A DNA stretch of 64,000 bases from contig NZ_VXLC01000006.1 in NCBI RefSeq assembly GCF_008704205.1, positions 62,001-126,000 of the forward strand, written 5' to 3'. Each line of letters opens with the position of its first letter. The stretch's first letter is position 1. Below, piece after piece: positions 1 through 8,403 of the stretch. Both the position numbers and the translations under genes were made by a program. This DNA comes from Nocardia colli. Lineage in GTDB: Bacteria; Actinomycetota; Actinomycetes; Mycobacteriales; Mycobacteriaceae. The notes below the pieces were generated by a model, which worked only from the letters and a program-made list of their open reading frames with translations, did not search any database and was not told the origin of the DNA.

Positions 1-362
1 ACCACGGCATCGGCGGCCGCGGCGGCATCGGTGCGAAACGGCTGGGGCAAGGCCCGAACCAGTTTGCGCAGTGCGGATTTCACCTCCGGCAACGCATTCG
101 CGGACGGTCCGGCGAGCAGGAACAACGCACGCGCCTCCCCCGCGGTCAATCCGGTGAGATCGGTTCGCGCACCACCGACCAGCGACCACCCACCACCGCG
201 ACCGGGCTGCGGATACACCGGCACACCCGCCGTCGACAACGCCTCGAGATCCCGGCGCGCGGTCGCGACCGACGTCTCCAACTCCTCGGCGACTTCGGCG
301 GCGGTCACCCGTCCGCGCGTCTGCATCATCAGCAGGATCGCCACCAATCTGTCCGCTCGCAT
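1..362 (-). CDS. WYL/YafY-type HTH transcriptional regulator (partial, C-terminus off the window)
   Basis: The reverse strand reads MRADRLVAILLMMQTRGRVT and continues through a winged-helix HTH (AAEVAEELETSVATARRDLE, roughly residues 20-40) into a GGGWSL turn. This is the N-terminus of the YafY/DeoR-like family, whose missing C-terminal part normally carries a WYL ligand-sensing domain. About 120 codons are visible and the frame is still open at base 1. The start is ATG at 362; a GTG two codons upstream (368) is possible. It is divergent from the VOC gene 98 bp away. Regulators of this type often control such a neighbour, but that link is inference. Confidence 0.8.
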   Translation of the reverse strand, partial: MRADRLVAILLMMQTRGRVTAAEVAEELETSVATARRDLEALSTAGVPVYPQPGRGGGWSLVGGARTDLTGLTAGEARALFLLAGPSANALPEVKSALRKLVRALPQPFRTDAAAAADAV

Positions 363-460
363 GCGCACAATTCTGCCGGAAAAAGTGCTCATTCGGTGAG
401 CACTTTAGGGCGGAGGATGGTTTCTACAAGCAAGACACGAACCGAAGAGGGAGATCGAAA

Positions 461-871
461 ATGCTGCGAGGAATGGCGACGAGCACGTTCTACGCCGACG
501 ACCTGGAGGCCGCGAAGGACTGGTACACCGAGTTCCTGGGCGTCGAGCCGTACTTCACCGTCCCCGGCGGCTACTACGAGTTCCGCATCGGCGACTACCT
601 GGCCGAATTCGGACTGGTCAACCGGGCGTACGCCCCGGCGGGTGCGCGCAACGCCCCCGGCGGCGCCATCGTCAACTGGCACGTCGACGACCTCCACGCC
701 ACCTTCGACCGCCTGCTCGAACTCGGCGCGAAGGAGTACGACCCGATCACCGAGCGCGGCGTGGGCACCGGTTTCGTGACCGCCTCGGTCGTCGACCCGT
801 TCGGCAACGTCCTCGGCCTGATGTCCAACCCGCACTACCTCGAGGTGCTGGCCAAAACCGGCCCGGCCTAG
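461..871 (+). CDS. VOC family protein (glyoxalase/bleomycin-resistance fold)
   Basis: A 136-residue single-domain protein. It opens with the typical strand and helix (FYADDLEAAKDWYTEFLGV), has a central HVDDL motif and ends with the VOC signature DPFGNVLGLM. Proteins of this size form beta-alpha-beta-beta-beta dimers that bind a metal and small substrates; the substrate cannot be read here. ATG 461 follows a purine-rich AGAGGGAGA ribosome site; an in-frame ATG at 473 (MATSTF) is an alternative. It is transcribed away from the WYL-type regulator and ends before two GC-rich hairpins. Confidence 0.85.
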   Translation: MLRGMATSTFYADDLEAAKDWYTEFLGVEPYFTVPGGYYEFRIGDYLAEFGLVNRAYAPAGARNAPGGAIVNWHVDDLHATFDRLLELGAKEYDPITERGVGTGFVTASVVDPFGNVLGLMSNPHYLEVLAKTGPA

Positions 872-889
872 CCGCCAAACGGAGACATG

Positions 890-918
890 GTGCCGGACGG
901 GACTCGTTCGTCCGGCAC
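890..918 (+). terminator. GC-rich hairpin downstream of the VOC gene
   Basis: GTGCCGGAC at 890-898 pairs perfectly with GTCCGGCAC at 910-918, giving a 9-bp stem with an 11-nt loop 18 bp after the VOC stop. There is no U-tract, as is common in high-GC actinobacteria. Confidence 0.55.
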
Positions 919-931
919 CATGCCCCGCCGC

Positions 932-962
932 GTGTCCCGGCCGGTCGCCTCGGCCGGGACAC
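932..962. terminator. Second GC-rich hairpin in tandem
   Basis: GTGTCCCGGCCG at 932-943 pairs with CGGCCGGGACAC at 951-962 (12-bp stem, 7-nt loop). Together with the 890-918 hairpin it separates the VOC gene from the sigK operon. Confidence 0.5.
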
Positions 963-1152
963 TGCGCGAGCCGCCGCTGGCAGGCAGGCTCTGCATAGAA
1001 GTCGCAGCCGGAGCGCCCGCGGATTGGTCTTGATTTCGACGGCGCGCGGGCAGCCGGGGTGTCGCGGCGAATCGGGCGTCATATGATCTGGCCCACATCC
1101 GCCGTTGCCCCCGCGCACGGCCTCCGGCTTGGTCAGGTTTGGAAGGACACCT

Positions 1153-1758
1153 ATGGTCAGCCGCGCCCGAGCACTACCCGGCGCCCGCACCCTCGACGAC
1201 GTGACCGAGTCGGCGAACACTCCGGAACTATTGCTGCGCCGCGTGGGCCGCAGGGACGAGCAGGCCTTCGCCGCGCTCTACGACCTCGTGGCCGGCCCGG
1301 TGCTCGGCATCGTCGCCACGGTCCTGCGCGACCATGCCCAGTCCGAAGAGGTCGCGCAGGAGGTGCTGCTGGAGATCTGGCTCAAGGCGGCCCAGTTCGA
1401 CGAGCACGGCCGCAGCGCGTTGGCCTGGGTGCTGACCATCGCGCACCGGCGCGCGGTCGACCGGGTGCGCTATCAGCATGCCAACGTCGAAAGAGAAAAC
1501 CGCGCAGGACAATTGGAGCCACGCCACGGATTCGACGACGTGGTGGAGACGACGCTGGACAAGCTGGAACACGAGGCGGTCCGGCACGCTCTCGACGGGC
1601 TCACCGACCTGCAACGCCGATCGATCGTCCTCGCCTACTACGGCGGCCACACCTATCGCGAGGTCTCCGAGGCCCTGGACAAGCCGGTCGGCACGATCAA
1701 GACCCGGATGCGCGACGGGCTGCTCCGTCTGCGGGAAAGCTTGGGAGAGCGCTCGTGA
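1153..1758 (+). CDS. sigK: ECF RNA polymerase sigma factor SigK
   Basis: A 201-residue ECF sigma factor. Region 2 runs from about residue 30 to 100 (DEQAFAALYDLVAGPVLGIV, EEVAQEVLLEIW, then WVLTIAHRRAVDRVR). Region 4 covers about 140-195 (LTDLQRRSIVLAYYGGHTYR, then the recognition helix VGTIKTRMRDGLLRLRESL). The sequence closely resembles mycobacterial SigK, and the next gene is its anti-sigma factor. ATG 1153 was chosen for the GGAAGGA site just upstream. M. tuberculosis SigK has two cysteines that form a redox-sensitive disulfide; this protein has none, with Ala and Ser at the aligned places. The stop overlaps the rskA start (GTGA). Confidence 0.88.
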   Translation: MVSRARALPGARTLDDVTESANTPELLLRRVGRRDEQAFAALYDLVAGPVLGIVATVLRDHAQSEEVAQEVLLEIWLKAAQFDEHGRSALAWVLTIAHRRAVDRVRYQHANVERENRAGQLEPRHGFDDVVETTLDKLEHEAVRHALDGLTDLQRRSIVLAYYGGHTYREVSEALDKPVGTIKTRMRDGLLRLRESLGERS

Positions 1759-2552
1759 CCACGACATCCGATCTGCATGCCCGCACCGGCGCTTATGTTC
1801 TGGACGCATTGTCCACCGCCGAGCGCGTCGGGTTCGAGCAACATCTGGCCGAGTGCGCGGACTGCCGCACCGAGGTCGACGAGCTGAGTGAAGTCGCGCT
1901 GGAACTCGCCGTCGCCGTGCCACCGTTGCCGGCCGCGGAGATGAAAGACCGGGTGCTCGCCGATATTCGCGCACGGCCGCAGCGGCGCGTCGATGATGCG
2001 CTCGGGCAGACGCAGCTGTTGCCGGTGTTGGACGCGCTCGGCCGTACGGACATCATGCCCGCGTTGAATGGGTTGTCGGACAACCATATTCCGCCGCCGC
2101 GCCGGGAGTGGATCATCCGGGCGGCGGTCGGCCTTGCGGCGGCGATCGCGTTGGTGGCCGTCTTGATCACCGGGCTCGCATTGCTCGGCGGGCACCGCGG
2201 TGACGTGGTCGTGGCGGATCAGGTGCGCGACGCACGCGACGCCGTCACCTGGAACGGTGAACTGACCACAGGCGAGGGAACGGCCACGGCGGTGGTGTCG
2301 GCCGGCGTGGGCAAGCTGGTCGTCACCGTCACCGGACTGCCCACGCCGGCCGATCAGCACGGCTACCAGCTGTGGACCATCCCGGCCGACGGCACGCCGC
2401 GTTCGGCCGGGATGATGCACGTCTCCGGTGGTCGCGCCGAGCTGGCGACGGACCTGACCGGAGACACCGCGCTGCTCGCGATCACGGCCGAACCGAGCAA
2501 TGGGTCGGTTCAGCCGACGACGCCCATCGTCGCGCGAATTCCGTTGAGCTGA
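1755..2552 (+). CDS. rskA: Anti-sigma-K factor RskA
   Basis: A 265-residue single-pass membrane protein. The N-terminal cytosolic part holds the zinc-associated anti-sigma motif HLAECADC (H-x3-C-x2-C, about residue 36). A transmembrane segment near residues 120-145 (AAVGLAAAIALVAVLITGLA) is followed by an extracytoplasmic RskA-type domain containing GYQLWTIPADGTPRSAGM. In mycobacteria RskA holds SigK at the membrane and is cut by regulated proteolysis to release it. The GTG start at 1755 overlaps the sigK stop by 4 bp, so the pair is translationally coupled. Its 3' end converges on the methyltransferase gene with a 1-bp gap. Confidence 0.88.
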   Translation: MTTTSDLHARTGAYVLDALSTAERVGFEQHLAECADCRTEVDELSEVALELAVAVPPLPAAEMKDRVLADIRARPQRRVDDALGQTQLLPVLDALGRTDIMPALNGLSDNHIPPPRREWIIRAAVGLAAAIALVAVLITGLALLGGHRGDVVVADQVRDARDAVTWNGELTTGEGTATAVVSAGVGKLVVTVTGLPTPADQHGYQLWTIPADGTPRSAGMMHVSGGRAELATDLTGDTALLAITAEPSNGSVQPTTPIVARIPLS

Positions 2553-2553
2553 A

Positions 2554-3426
2554 CTACTTCACACAGGTGAACTGCATGACGTCGATGTGCCCGGCACGGA
2601 AGTGGTGGGCGCATCCCGTCAGGTAACGCATGTACGTCTGATAGGTGTCCGGGCCGCACAGAGCTTCGGCCTCGTCGCGGCGCTCCGACAAGGCGGCCGC
2701 CCAGAGGTCGAGGGTCTTCGCGTAGTGCAGTTGCAGCGGGTGGATCCGTTCGATGGAGAAGCCCGCGTCTTCGGCGTACTGCTGGATGCCCGGCGGGAAT
2801 TTGCTGCTGTGGAAAGGCAATTGGCCGCCGGGGAAGATGACGTCGCGGATGAATCGGAAGAAGTCGATATCGGTGCGGTCGAACTTGATGTCGTGTTCAC
2901 GCAGATAGGTCAGGCCGTAGATGACGATGCTGTGCAACAACATTCGGCCGTCTTCGGGCAGGATGCGGTAGGCGAAGTCGAAGAACTCGGCGTACCGCTC
3001 GTGCCGGAAGTGTTCGAACGCACCGATACTGACGATGCGGTCGACCTTGCCGTCGAACTCCTCCCAGCCTTGCAGGCGGACCTCGGCGCGGCCGCCGTAG
3101 CCGCCCTCGTCCAGCATCGACTGCACGTAGCCGTGCTGGTTCTTGCTGAGCGTCAGCCCGATGACCTTGACGTCGTAGCACTCCAACGCGCGCATCATGG
3201 TCGAGCCCCAGCCGCAGCCGATGTCGAGCAGGGTCAGGCCCGGCCGTAGATCGCACTTGCCCAGTGCCAGATCGATTTTCGCGCGCTGCGCCTGTTCCAG
3301 GGTGTAGTCGTCCTGCTCGAAGTACGCGCAGCTGTAGGTGCGGGTCGGGTCGAGGAACAGGGCGAAGAAATCGTCGGACAGGTCGTAATGGGTTTGCACC
3401 TCCGCGTAGAACGGCGTGCGGGTCAT
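2554..3426 (-). CDS. Cyclopropane-fatty-acyl-phospholipid synthase / mycolic acid methyltransferase family
   Basis: About 290 residues, the size of the CmaA/MmaA/UfaA1 family. The SAM-binding motif LLDIGCGWGSTMMRALE lies near residue 67. Further family marks are the N-terminal YDLSDDFFALFLDPTRTYSC, the segment IGAFEHF and the C-terminal QFTCVK. The enzyme adds methylene or methyl groups to unsaturated acyl chains of phospholipids or mycolates. ATG 3426 is preceded by GGAGG at good spacing; an in-frame start at 3450 is weaker. It faces sigK-rskA tail to tail. In M. tuberculosis ufaA1 (Rv0447c) also lies close to sigK, so the association may be old. Confidence 0.87.
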   Translation of the reverse strand: MTRTPFYAEVQTHYDLSDDFFALFLDPTRTYSCAYFEQDDYTLEQAQRAKIDLALGKCDLRPGLTLLDIGCGWGSTMMRALECYDVKVIGLTLSKNQHGYVQSMLDEGGYGGRAEVRLQGWEEFDGKVDRIVSIGAFEHFRHERYAEFFDFAYRILPEDGRMLLHSIVIYGLTYLREHDIKFDRTDIDFFRFIRDVIFPGGQLPFHSSKFPPGIQQYAEDAGFSIERIHPLQLHYAKTLDLWAAALSERRDEAEALCGPDTYQTYMRYLTGCAHHFRAGHIDVMQFTCVK

Positions 3427-3585
3427 GTCGATAACCTCCGTCGAGTCCATCGATGGTCGACCGGTCCGGCCGGTGCGGCGGGATCGGGCGATGAACAGGC
3501 GATCGAGCTATGGCGTCGCGGACGACACCGTGACGTTCACGTAGCGGCGATGCTTTGGCCAGGCGACGGTCCTGACATCAGCTAC

Positions 3586-3599
3586 GAACATCGATGTTC
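3586..3599. promoter_or_regulatory. 14-bp perfect palindrome GAACATCGATGTTC
   Basis: A perfect inverted repeat 160 bp upstream of the methyltransferase start, in the gap before the HAD phosphatase 3' end. It could be a binding site for a dimeric regulator. The actinobacterial SOS box has GAAC-N4-GTTC, but here the spacing is N6, so LexA is unlikely. Confidence 0.35.
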
Positions 3600-3711
3600 A
3601 CAATAGCGCACGGGTATAACTCGCCAACAGGGGTGGGCTGGTCGAAGTCCGAACGATCGCGATGCCCGCCATGACAGCCGCCAGCGCGCCCAACCAAGGG
3701 CGACGGCCGGA

Positions 3712-4506
3712 TCAAGAGCGGAACCAGCGCTCCAGCACGGTGGCGACGCCGTCGTCGTGGACGGTTCCGGTGACCTCGTCGGCCAGCTCTCTGACCTCGG
3801 CCGGCGCGTTCGCCATGGCTACCGAATGTGCTGCCCAGCGCAGCATTTCGCGATCGTTGTAGCCGTCGCCGATGGCCAGGGTGGCGTCGCTCGGGACATC
3901 CAGGGCGAGGCGCAGGCGTTCGAGGGCCCAGCCCTTGGAGACGCCTTGGCGGGAGACGCTGAGCCAGGGGCCGAATTCTCCGTGCACCCAGCTTGCGCCG
4001 GGGACTCGGAGTTCGCGCAGCAAGAGCAGCATTTCCGCCAGCGAGCCCTGCGGCCACCAGCCGTTGAGCCGCGGGGTCGGCTCGCTGCTCAGGGCGCTGT
4101 GGTCGACGAGCAGGTAATCGCCGAGCGAGTACTCCCCCGGGCTGACGCCGGTCGCCCAGTAGCCGACGCCGACCTTCTCCACGGCGAAGATCATTTCCGG
4201 GATCAGGGCGCGCAGCGCGAGGACCGCCGGCGCCGGGTCGAATTCCTGGACGGTCAGCGGCTGCCCCTTGGCCACATCGACGTGCACCGCGCCGTTCGAA
4301 CACAACGCGTGCCCCTCGACGAGCCCGAGCTCGCTCAACACCGAACGGGTCGTCAACACCGTCCGCCCGGTCGTCACCACCACGTGTGCCCCCGCCGCGA
4401 CCGCCGCCCGCACAGCCGCAGCCACGCGCTCGCTGATCGGGCTGCCCGTCTCGAGCAACGTCCCGTCGACATCCAGCGCGATCAGCTGGGGTCCCCCATT
4501 AGCCAT
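3712..4506 (-). CDS. HAD superfamily (Cof-type) phosphatase
   Basis: 264 residues with the three HAD hallmarks: motif I DVDGTLL (nucleophile and acid-base Asp) near residue 10, a Thr in VVTTGRTVLT as motif II, and motif IV GDGYNDREML near residue 208. The large central insert (C2B cap, about residues 80-190) places it with Cof/YbiV-type sugar-phosphate or nucleotide phosphatases. ATG 4506 (MANGGPQL) is the start nearest to the domain; an open frame reaches back to 4572 but adds only non-conserved residues. The substrate is unknown. Confidence 0.82.
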   Translation of the reverse strand: MANGGPQLIALDVDGTLLETGSPISERVAAAVRAAVAAGAHVVVTTGRTVLTTRSVLSELGLVEGHALCSNGAVHVDVAKGQPLTVQEFDPAPAVLALRALIPEMIFAVEKVGVGYWATGVSPGEYSLGDYLLVDHSALSSEPTPRLNGWWPQGSLAEMLLLLRELRVPGASWVHGEFGPWLSVSRQGVSKGWALERLRLALDVPSDATLAIGDGYNDREMLRWAAHSVAMANAPAEVRELADEVTGTVHDDGVATVLERWFRS

Positions 4507-4641
4507 CAACTCATTGTGCCTCGATAGCAAGGTGCGCGTCCGCCGATTACCCGCGCCGAGACCTCCACCCACATCCGATGATTCAGCCCTGAAGCCGGTG
4601 CAGATCCCGAAGGCGAGGACGGATTTCGCATCGGCGGCGCG

Positions 4642-5235
4642 CTAGTGGTGGGCTTGGCGGAGTACGGCTCTGGCCAGTTCGGTGGGGGTGCCGGTGGTGG
4701 TGTCGACGGTCATGTCGTACGTGACTCCGTGGGCGTGAACGGTTTGGTAGTGGCCGCGGGCCAAGCCGATCTCGTTGCCGCGGGCCAGTTCTCGCTGTTC
4801 TGCGATGTGTAGTGGGCAGGTGACGGCGACCAGTTGAACGTCCAAGCCGGCGAGGGCGGTCAGCCACATCGGGAGGAGGTCGGGGGTCAGCAGCATCTCA
4901 TCGATGACCAGGTGGTCGCCGCCGTGTGCGAATGCGGCGGCAGCGGTGCAGGCCGAGCGCAGCATTCGATGCCCGACCTCGCCATATCGGACGACCAGCA
5001 GCGGGTGACCACCGGCATCGCGACCGGTGCGGTCATACCAAAAGCCCGCGCGACTCAGCGGCCCGTCCCGTCCTCCACCCCAGTTCGGCGGCACCAGATC
5101 GAAGAGCGTGTCGATCCCCCAGTAGACGAACGGAACATCACTCTCGTCCTGGATGCTGCGAGCCAACGTCGTCTTCCCCGAACTCGATGTCCCGTTGAGA
5201 AAGATGACCCGGCCCGGAAGTTCACCGCTCGGCAT
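4642..5235 (-). CDS. P-loop kinase, chloramphenicol phosphotransferase-like
   Basis: 197 residues. The N-terminus IFLNGTSSSGKTTLARSIQ contains a Walker A motif (GTSSSGKT, about residues 15-22). Next come WGIDTLFDLVP and GFWYDRT, then DHLVIDEMLL as a Walker B-like strand and an R-rich lid (EQRELARGNEIGLARGHYQT). This order matches the CPT/AAA_33 family, which includes chloramphenicol 3-O-phosphotransferase. Many members have no proven antibiotic role, so resistance should not be assumed. It lies downstream of the frameshifted gene at 5324 on the other strand. Confidence 0.75.
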   Translation of the reverse strand: MPSGELPGRVIFLNGTSSSGKTTLARSIQDESDVPFVYWGIDTLFDLVPPNWGGGRDGPLSRAGFWYDRTGRDAGGHPLLVVRYGEVGHRMLRSACTAAAAFAHGGDHLVIDEMLLTPDLLPMWLTALAGLDVQLVAVTCPLHIAEQRELARGNEIGLARGHYQTVHAHGVTYDMTVDTTTGTPTELARAVLRQAHH

Positions 5236-5323
5236 CCGGCAACACTATCGAGTCCCGCGACGGGTGCGGATCTCCACCGGTCGGCCGTTTACGCAAGATG
5301 CTTGCCCTAATCCAACTTTCGGC

Positions 5324-5851
5324 ATGAACGTCCGACGGCTACTGGCGGACGAGCGCCCCGATCTTGTCTCGTTGCTCCGCACGCTCTCCGCTGACGAGTG
5401 GGAGTCGCCGTCGTTGTGCGCGGGTTGGCGGGTCCGGGACGTCGCCGGACATCTGCTGTACGACGCAGTTTCGCTGCCGTCCTCCTCTCCGGCTTCGCCC
5501 GTACCGGGTTCTCGGCGGATCGCTTCAATGCTCGACTGGTGGAGCAGGCCAGAGCCCTGTCGCCGTCGACGATTGTGGATCGGCTCGAATCAGCGGGAGG
5601 TAATTCGACCCTCGCGCCGCGGTACACCCTGGCCGACGCCCTCGTGCACCATCAAGGCATCCGTCGGCCGCTGGATCGCGACCGCGTCATCCCCGCAGAC
5701 CGGCCGATCTGCGTGCTGAATCGCCCAGACCCGTTCACCCACCCCGGGTGGCGCACGCAGGGCTTGCGTCGCGGCGACCGACGTGACCTTGCGGACTTGG
5801 ACGCCTGCCGGTCGTTGCTTGGCGGCCGCGGATTCTCGGATCGCCCCCTGA
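5324..5851 (+). pseudogene. Frameshifted mycothiol-dependent maleylpyruvate isomerase-family gene
   Basis: Homology is spread over three frames. Frame one starts at ATG 5324 and reads LRTLSADEWESPSLCAGWRV and VRDVAGHLLYDAV. Around 5465-5475 the homologous reading moves to the next frame (LLSGFARTGFSADRFNARLV, then TLADALVHHQGIRRPLDRDR). After about 5758 it moves again (VAATDVTLRTWTPAGRC) and ends at TGA 5849-5851. The HLL..D and HHQG..RPL elements are the metal-ligand regions of the DinB-like mycothiol-dependent family (TIGR03083). At least two frameshifts make an active product unlikely. An intact member of the family is at 42592-43224. Confidence 0.75.
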
Positions 5852-5852
5852 C

Positions 5853-7880
5853 TCAGTGGGCGCCGGGGCCGCCGCCGGAGCCGCCTGAGGAGCCGCCGGA
5901 GGAGCCGCCGGAGGAGGAGCCGCCGGACGACTCTCCGCTGGAGGTGCTGCCGCCGGAGGTTGAGCCGGCTGAGGTGGAGGCGCCGGAGGTGGAGCCGCCG
6001 GTGGACGCGCCGCTTGATGCTCCGGACGAGGTGCTGTTGCCGGATGTGGTTCCGCCCGAGGAGGTTCCGGGTGAGGTCGAGCCGCCGGAGGTGGAGCCGC
6101 CAGAGGATGAGGTGGTGGAACCGCCGGTGGTGCCGCCGGAGGTGGAGCCGCCGCCGGTGGAGGTTTCGCCGGACGATGTGCTGCCGCCGGTGCCGGGTTC
6201 GCTGGAGGTTCCGCCGGAGGTGGTTCCGCCGGATGACGTGTTGCCGGCGGGGGATTCGCCGGTGGAGGCAGAAGTGCCTGTGCCGGTTGATGTTCCGGGG
6301 CCGGTGGTGGTTCCCGCGGTCGGGGTGTCGACGGTGCCGCCGGTGGCCGGGGTGCTGGCGACGGGGGCAGAGGCGACCGGGTCCGGGACTGCGGGGGCCG
6401 GGTTGGCCGGGGGCGCGGCGGGGATGGAGCCGGCCGGCGGCGCGACCGGGCCGCCGGCGATCGGGACCGCGGGTTGGGCAGGGGTGCCGGGGGCGGGTGG
6501 CTGGCCCGGCTGCGGGATGAGCTGGCCGAAGGGCAGGGGGTTGATGAAGTACGCCGGGTTGGCGTAGGTGCCGCCGTATGGGGTTGGGGCGCCGGGGGTT
6601 CGGGGCTCGTTGTGGGATCCGAGGCGCGATTCGGCGACGCTGGGGCCGAGTTTGGTGGCGTGCGAGGCGGGGGTGATGAAGAGACCGTAGGCCGAGGGTT
6701 TGGGCAGTGCGGCGCTGGTGGCCAAGGCCCGGGAGGTGGTCCAGCCGGCGGGCGTCGCCACCCAGGCGTCTCGGTGACCGGCCAGATCGGCGCTGGAGTC
6801 GTATAACAAGGTGTCGGTGGTCGGCGCGTCGAGGCCGGGGAAATGTTCGAGCACCGGTGAGGCGCTGGGCGCCGACGGGCTGCCGAAGACCGTCACCGCC
6901 GACATGGCGACCGCGGAAACCACAGCGGCGCTGGAGAATACGGCGACCCGCGGCGAGTGCTCCTTGCCGCCGGACGCGGCGAGCGCCATGGTACGGGCGG
7001 CCATCAGAGCGGCGCCGGCGGCGACCGTCTGCCCTGGATCAGCCGAAACCACCAGGGGGCGGCCGAGTTCGGCGAGCGTGCGGGCCACCTCGGCCGGACG
7101 GGACGCACCACCGACCACCAGGATGCGACTGATGTCGGACAGCGTGAGATCGGCGGCGCGAACCGCGGCGCGCACCACCTCGAGGGTGTCGCGGATGTGC
7201 GCGGTGCGCAGTCCGTCGATGTCGACCATCGACAGCATCGAGGTCGGCGTGGTCGTACGCGGCCCGGTCTCATGGGCGTAGCGGGCGATCATCGCGCCGA
7301 GCGGGCGTCCGCCGAAGTCGTAGGAGCGCACGGGCTTTCCGACCATCGGATGGTTGTCCCAGTCGGGTCCGACCCGCACAATGGTCACGTCGAGACTCGT
7401 CCCACCGAGGTCGTAGACGAGCACGAAGCCGGGCTCCAGCGGACCCTGTTCGTGCTCCAGCCATTCCGCGGCCGCGACCGGTTCCGGCACCAGCGCAACG
7501 TCACTCGCCCCGGACAGGTCGAGCGCCTGCCGCAGCAGAGCCACCTCTTTGTCGGAATACGTTGCGGGATAAGCGGCTACGGCTCCCGACTCGGTCGCGG
7601 CGGGCTCGGCGTCGCGCAGCCCGTTCACCACGGCGGCGACCAGATTCGCCGACGACCAGATGCGCCCGCCGACGATCATCGGCTCCGGGTCGCGGCTCAG
7701 ATCGGCGAAATCCGTTACAGCCATGGTGAATTGCGGGATGCCGCCGATGCGTAGCCCGCCCGCGCTGTCGAAGGTCACCGCGGTGCGCCGGCTGCGCACG
7801 ACGGGCCGGGTTCGCGCACCGGTCACCGAAGCCGTCATAGAGTTCACTGCGCCGATGCTGAAACCCAGACCTGTGGTCAT
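5853..7880 (-). CDS. Hsp70-like protein with transmembrane segment and Ser/Thr/Gly-rich repeat tail
   Basis: 675 residues. Residues 1-300 form an actin/Hsp70 ATPase fold: phosphate-2 motif VYDLGGTSLDVTIVRVG near 155-171, the DnaK-like VPEPVAAAEWL, and adenosine motif ILVVGGASRPAEV near 253. The phosphate-1 loop reads LGFSIGAVNS, without the Asp of canonical DLGTTNS. There is no substrate-binding domain. Instead a hydrophobic segment (about 311-333) leads to a segment containing PAYFINPLPFGQ and then about 185 residues of SGG/TSGG repeats. This suggests a membrane-tethered ATPase-like module with an exported disordered tail. A paralogue sits at 12368-13537. The encoding DNA at 5860-6410 is strongly repetitive. 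Confidence 0.8.
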   Translation of the reverse strand: MTTGLGFSIGAVNSMTASVTGARTRPVVRSRRTAVTFDSAGGLRIGGIPQFTMAVTDFADLSRDPEPMIVGGRIWSSANLVAAVVNGLRDAEPAATESGAVAAYPATYSDKEVALLRQALDLSGASDVALVPEPVAAAEWLEHEQGPLEPGFVLVYDLGGTSLDVTIVRVGPDWDNHPMVGKPVRSYDFGGRPLGAMIARYAHETGPRTTTPTSMLSMVDIDGLRTAHIRDTLEVVRAAVRAADLTLSDISRILVVGGASRPAEVARTLAELGRPLVVSADPGQTVAAGAALMAARTMALAASGGKEHSPRVAVFSSAAVVSAVAMSAVTVFGSPSAPSASPVLEHFPGLDAPTTDTLLYDSSADLAGHRDAWVATPAGWTTSRALATSAALPKPSAYGLFITPASHATKLGPSVAESRLGSHNEPRTPGAPTPYGGTYANPAYFINPLPFGQLIPQPGQPPAPGTPAQPAVPIAGGPVAPPAGSIPAAPPANPAPAVPDPVASAPVASTPATGGTVDTPTAGTTTGPGTSTGTGTSASTGESPAGNTSSGGTTSGGTSSEPGTGGSTSSGETSTGGGSTSGGTTGGSTTSSSGGSTSGGSTSPGTSSGGTTSGNSTSSGASSGASTGGSTSGASTSAGSTSGGSTSSGESSGGSSSGGSSGGSSGGSGGGPGAH

Positions 7881-8403
7881 ATGCTATCCCGTCAACGTAC
7901 CGAGACCACGTCCATCACACAGAGATCCATGTGGCCGCGGTCGTCTTCCAAACAGCCAGCACAGATTAGCTGTTCGGCTCGCTGGAAGGATGTGGAATAG
8001 ACATGAACGGCCGGAGAATGGCGCGAAACGTTTAACTCTTGATCACAATGATCCGGGTCACCTGCGACTATGCTCCCGGAGCACAATTGTTCAGCCCACT
8101 CGACAGGCGTCGGTTCCGTACCGCCCCATCCGATCTGGTTATCTCGCAGCGATTCGGACAATGCTCCGATAGCTGATCAACAACCCGAACCACCCCAAGA
8201 ATTCGGGGTCACATAAAGACACTGACCGGTCGGTAACCAAACCATTGCCAGCACTGCTGATTTCAGCACAGCTCAACTCGGCTCGCGAGATACATGATGC
8301 ATCAACTCCAGGTCCGTTTCCCGCCAGCACGGCCACCCCGCCACGGCTTGACTTGGTTCTGCGACCGCACCACCGAGGTGAGATCGCAAGAACGAGAAGG
8401 GAA
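7881..8403. other. Divergent intergenic region between Hsp70-like and SDR genes, with a TetR-type palindrome
   Basis: 523 bp, less GC-rich than its surroundings, with no convincing gene. It must hold both divergent promoters. At 8222-8233, CTGACCGGTCGGT-like sequence forms an imperfect inverted repeat around ACCGGT of the kind bound by TetR regulators. A GAGAAGGGA ribosome site precedes the SDR ATG at 8404. Confidence 0.4.

Noticed and set aside
3586..3599. LexA/SOS box
   Set aside because: The spacing between GAAC and GTTC is 6, not the 4 of the actinobacterial SOS box.
7892..8161. Reverse-strand open frame of 89 codons ending 11 bp before the Hsp70-like gene
   Set aside because: Irregular amino-acid composition, no ribosome site, low third-position GC and no recognisable family. 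It may be chance in a lower-GC intergenic region.
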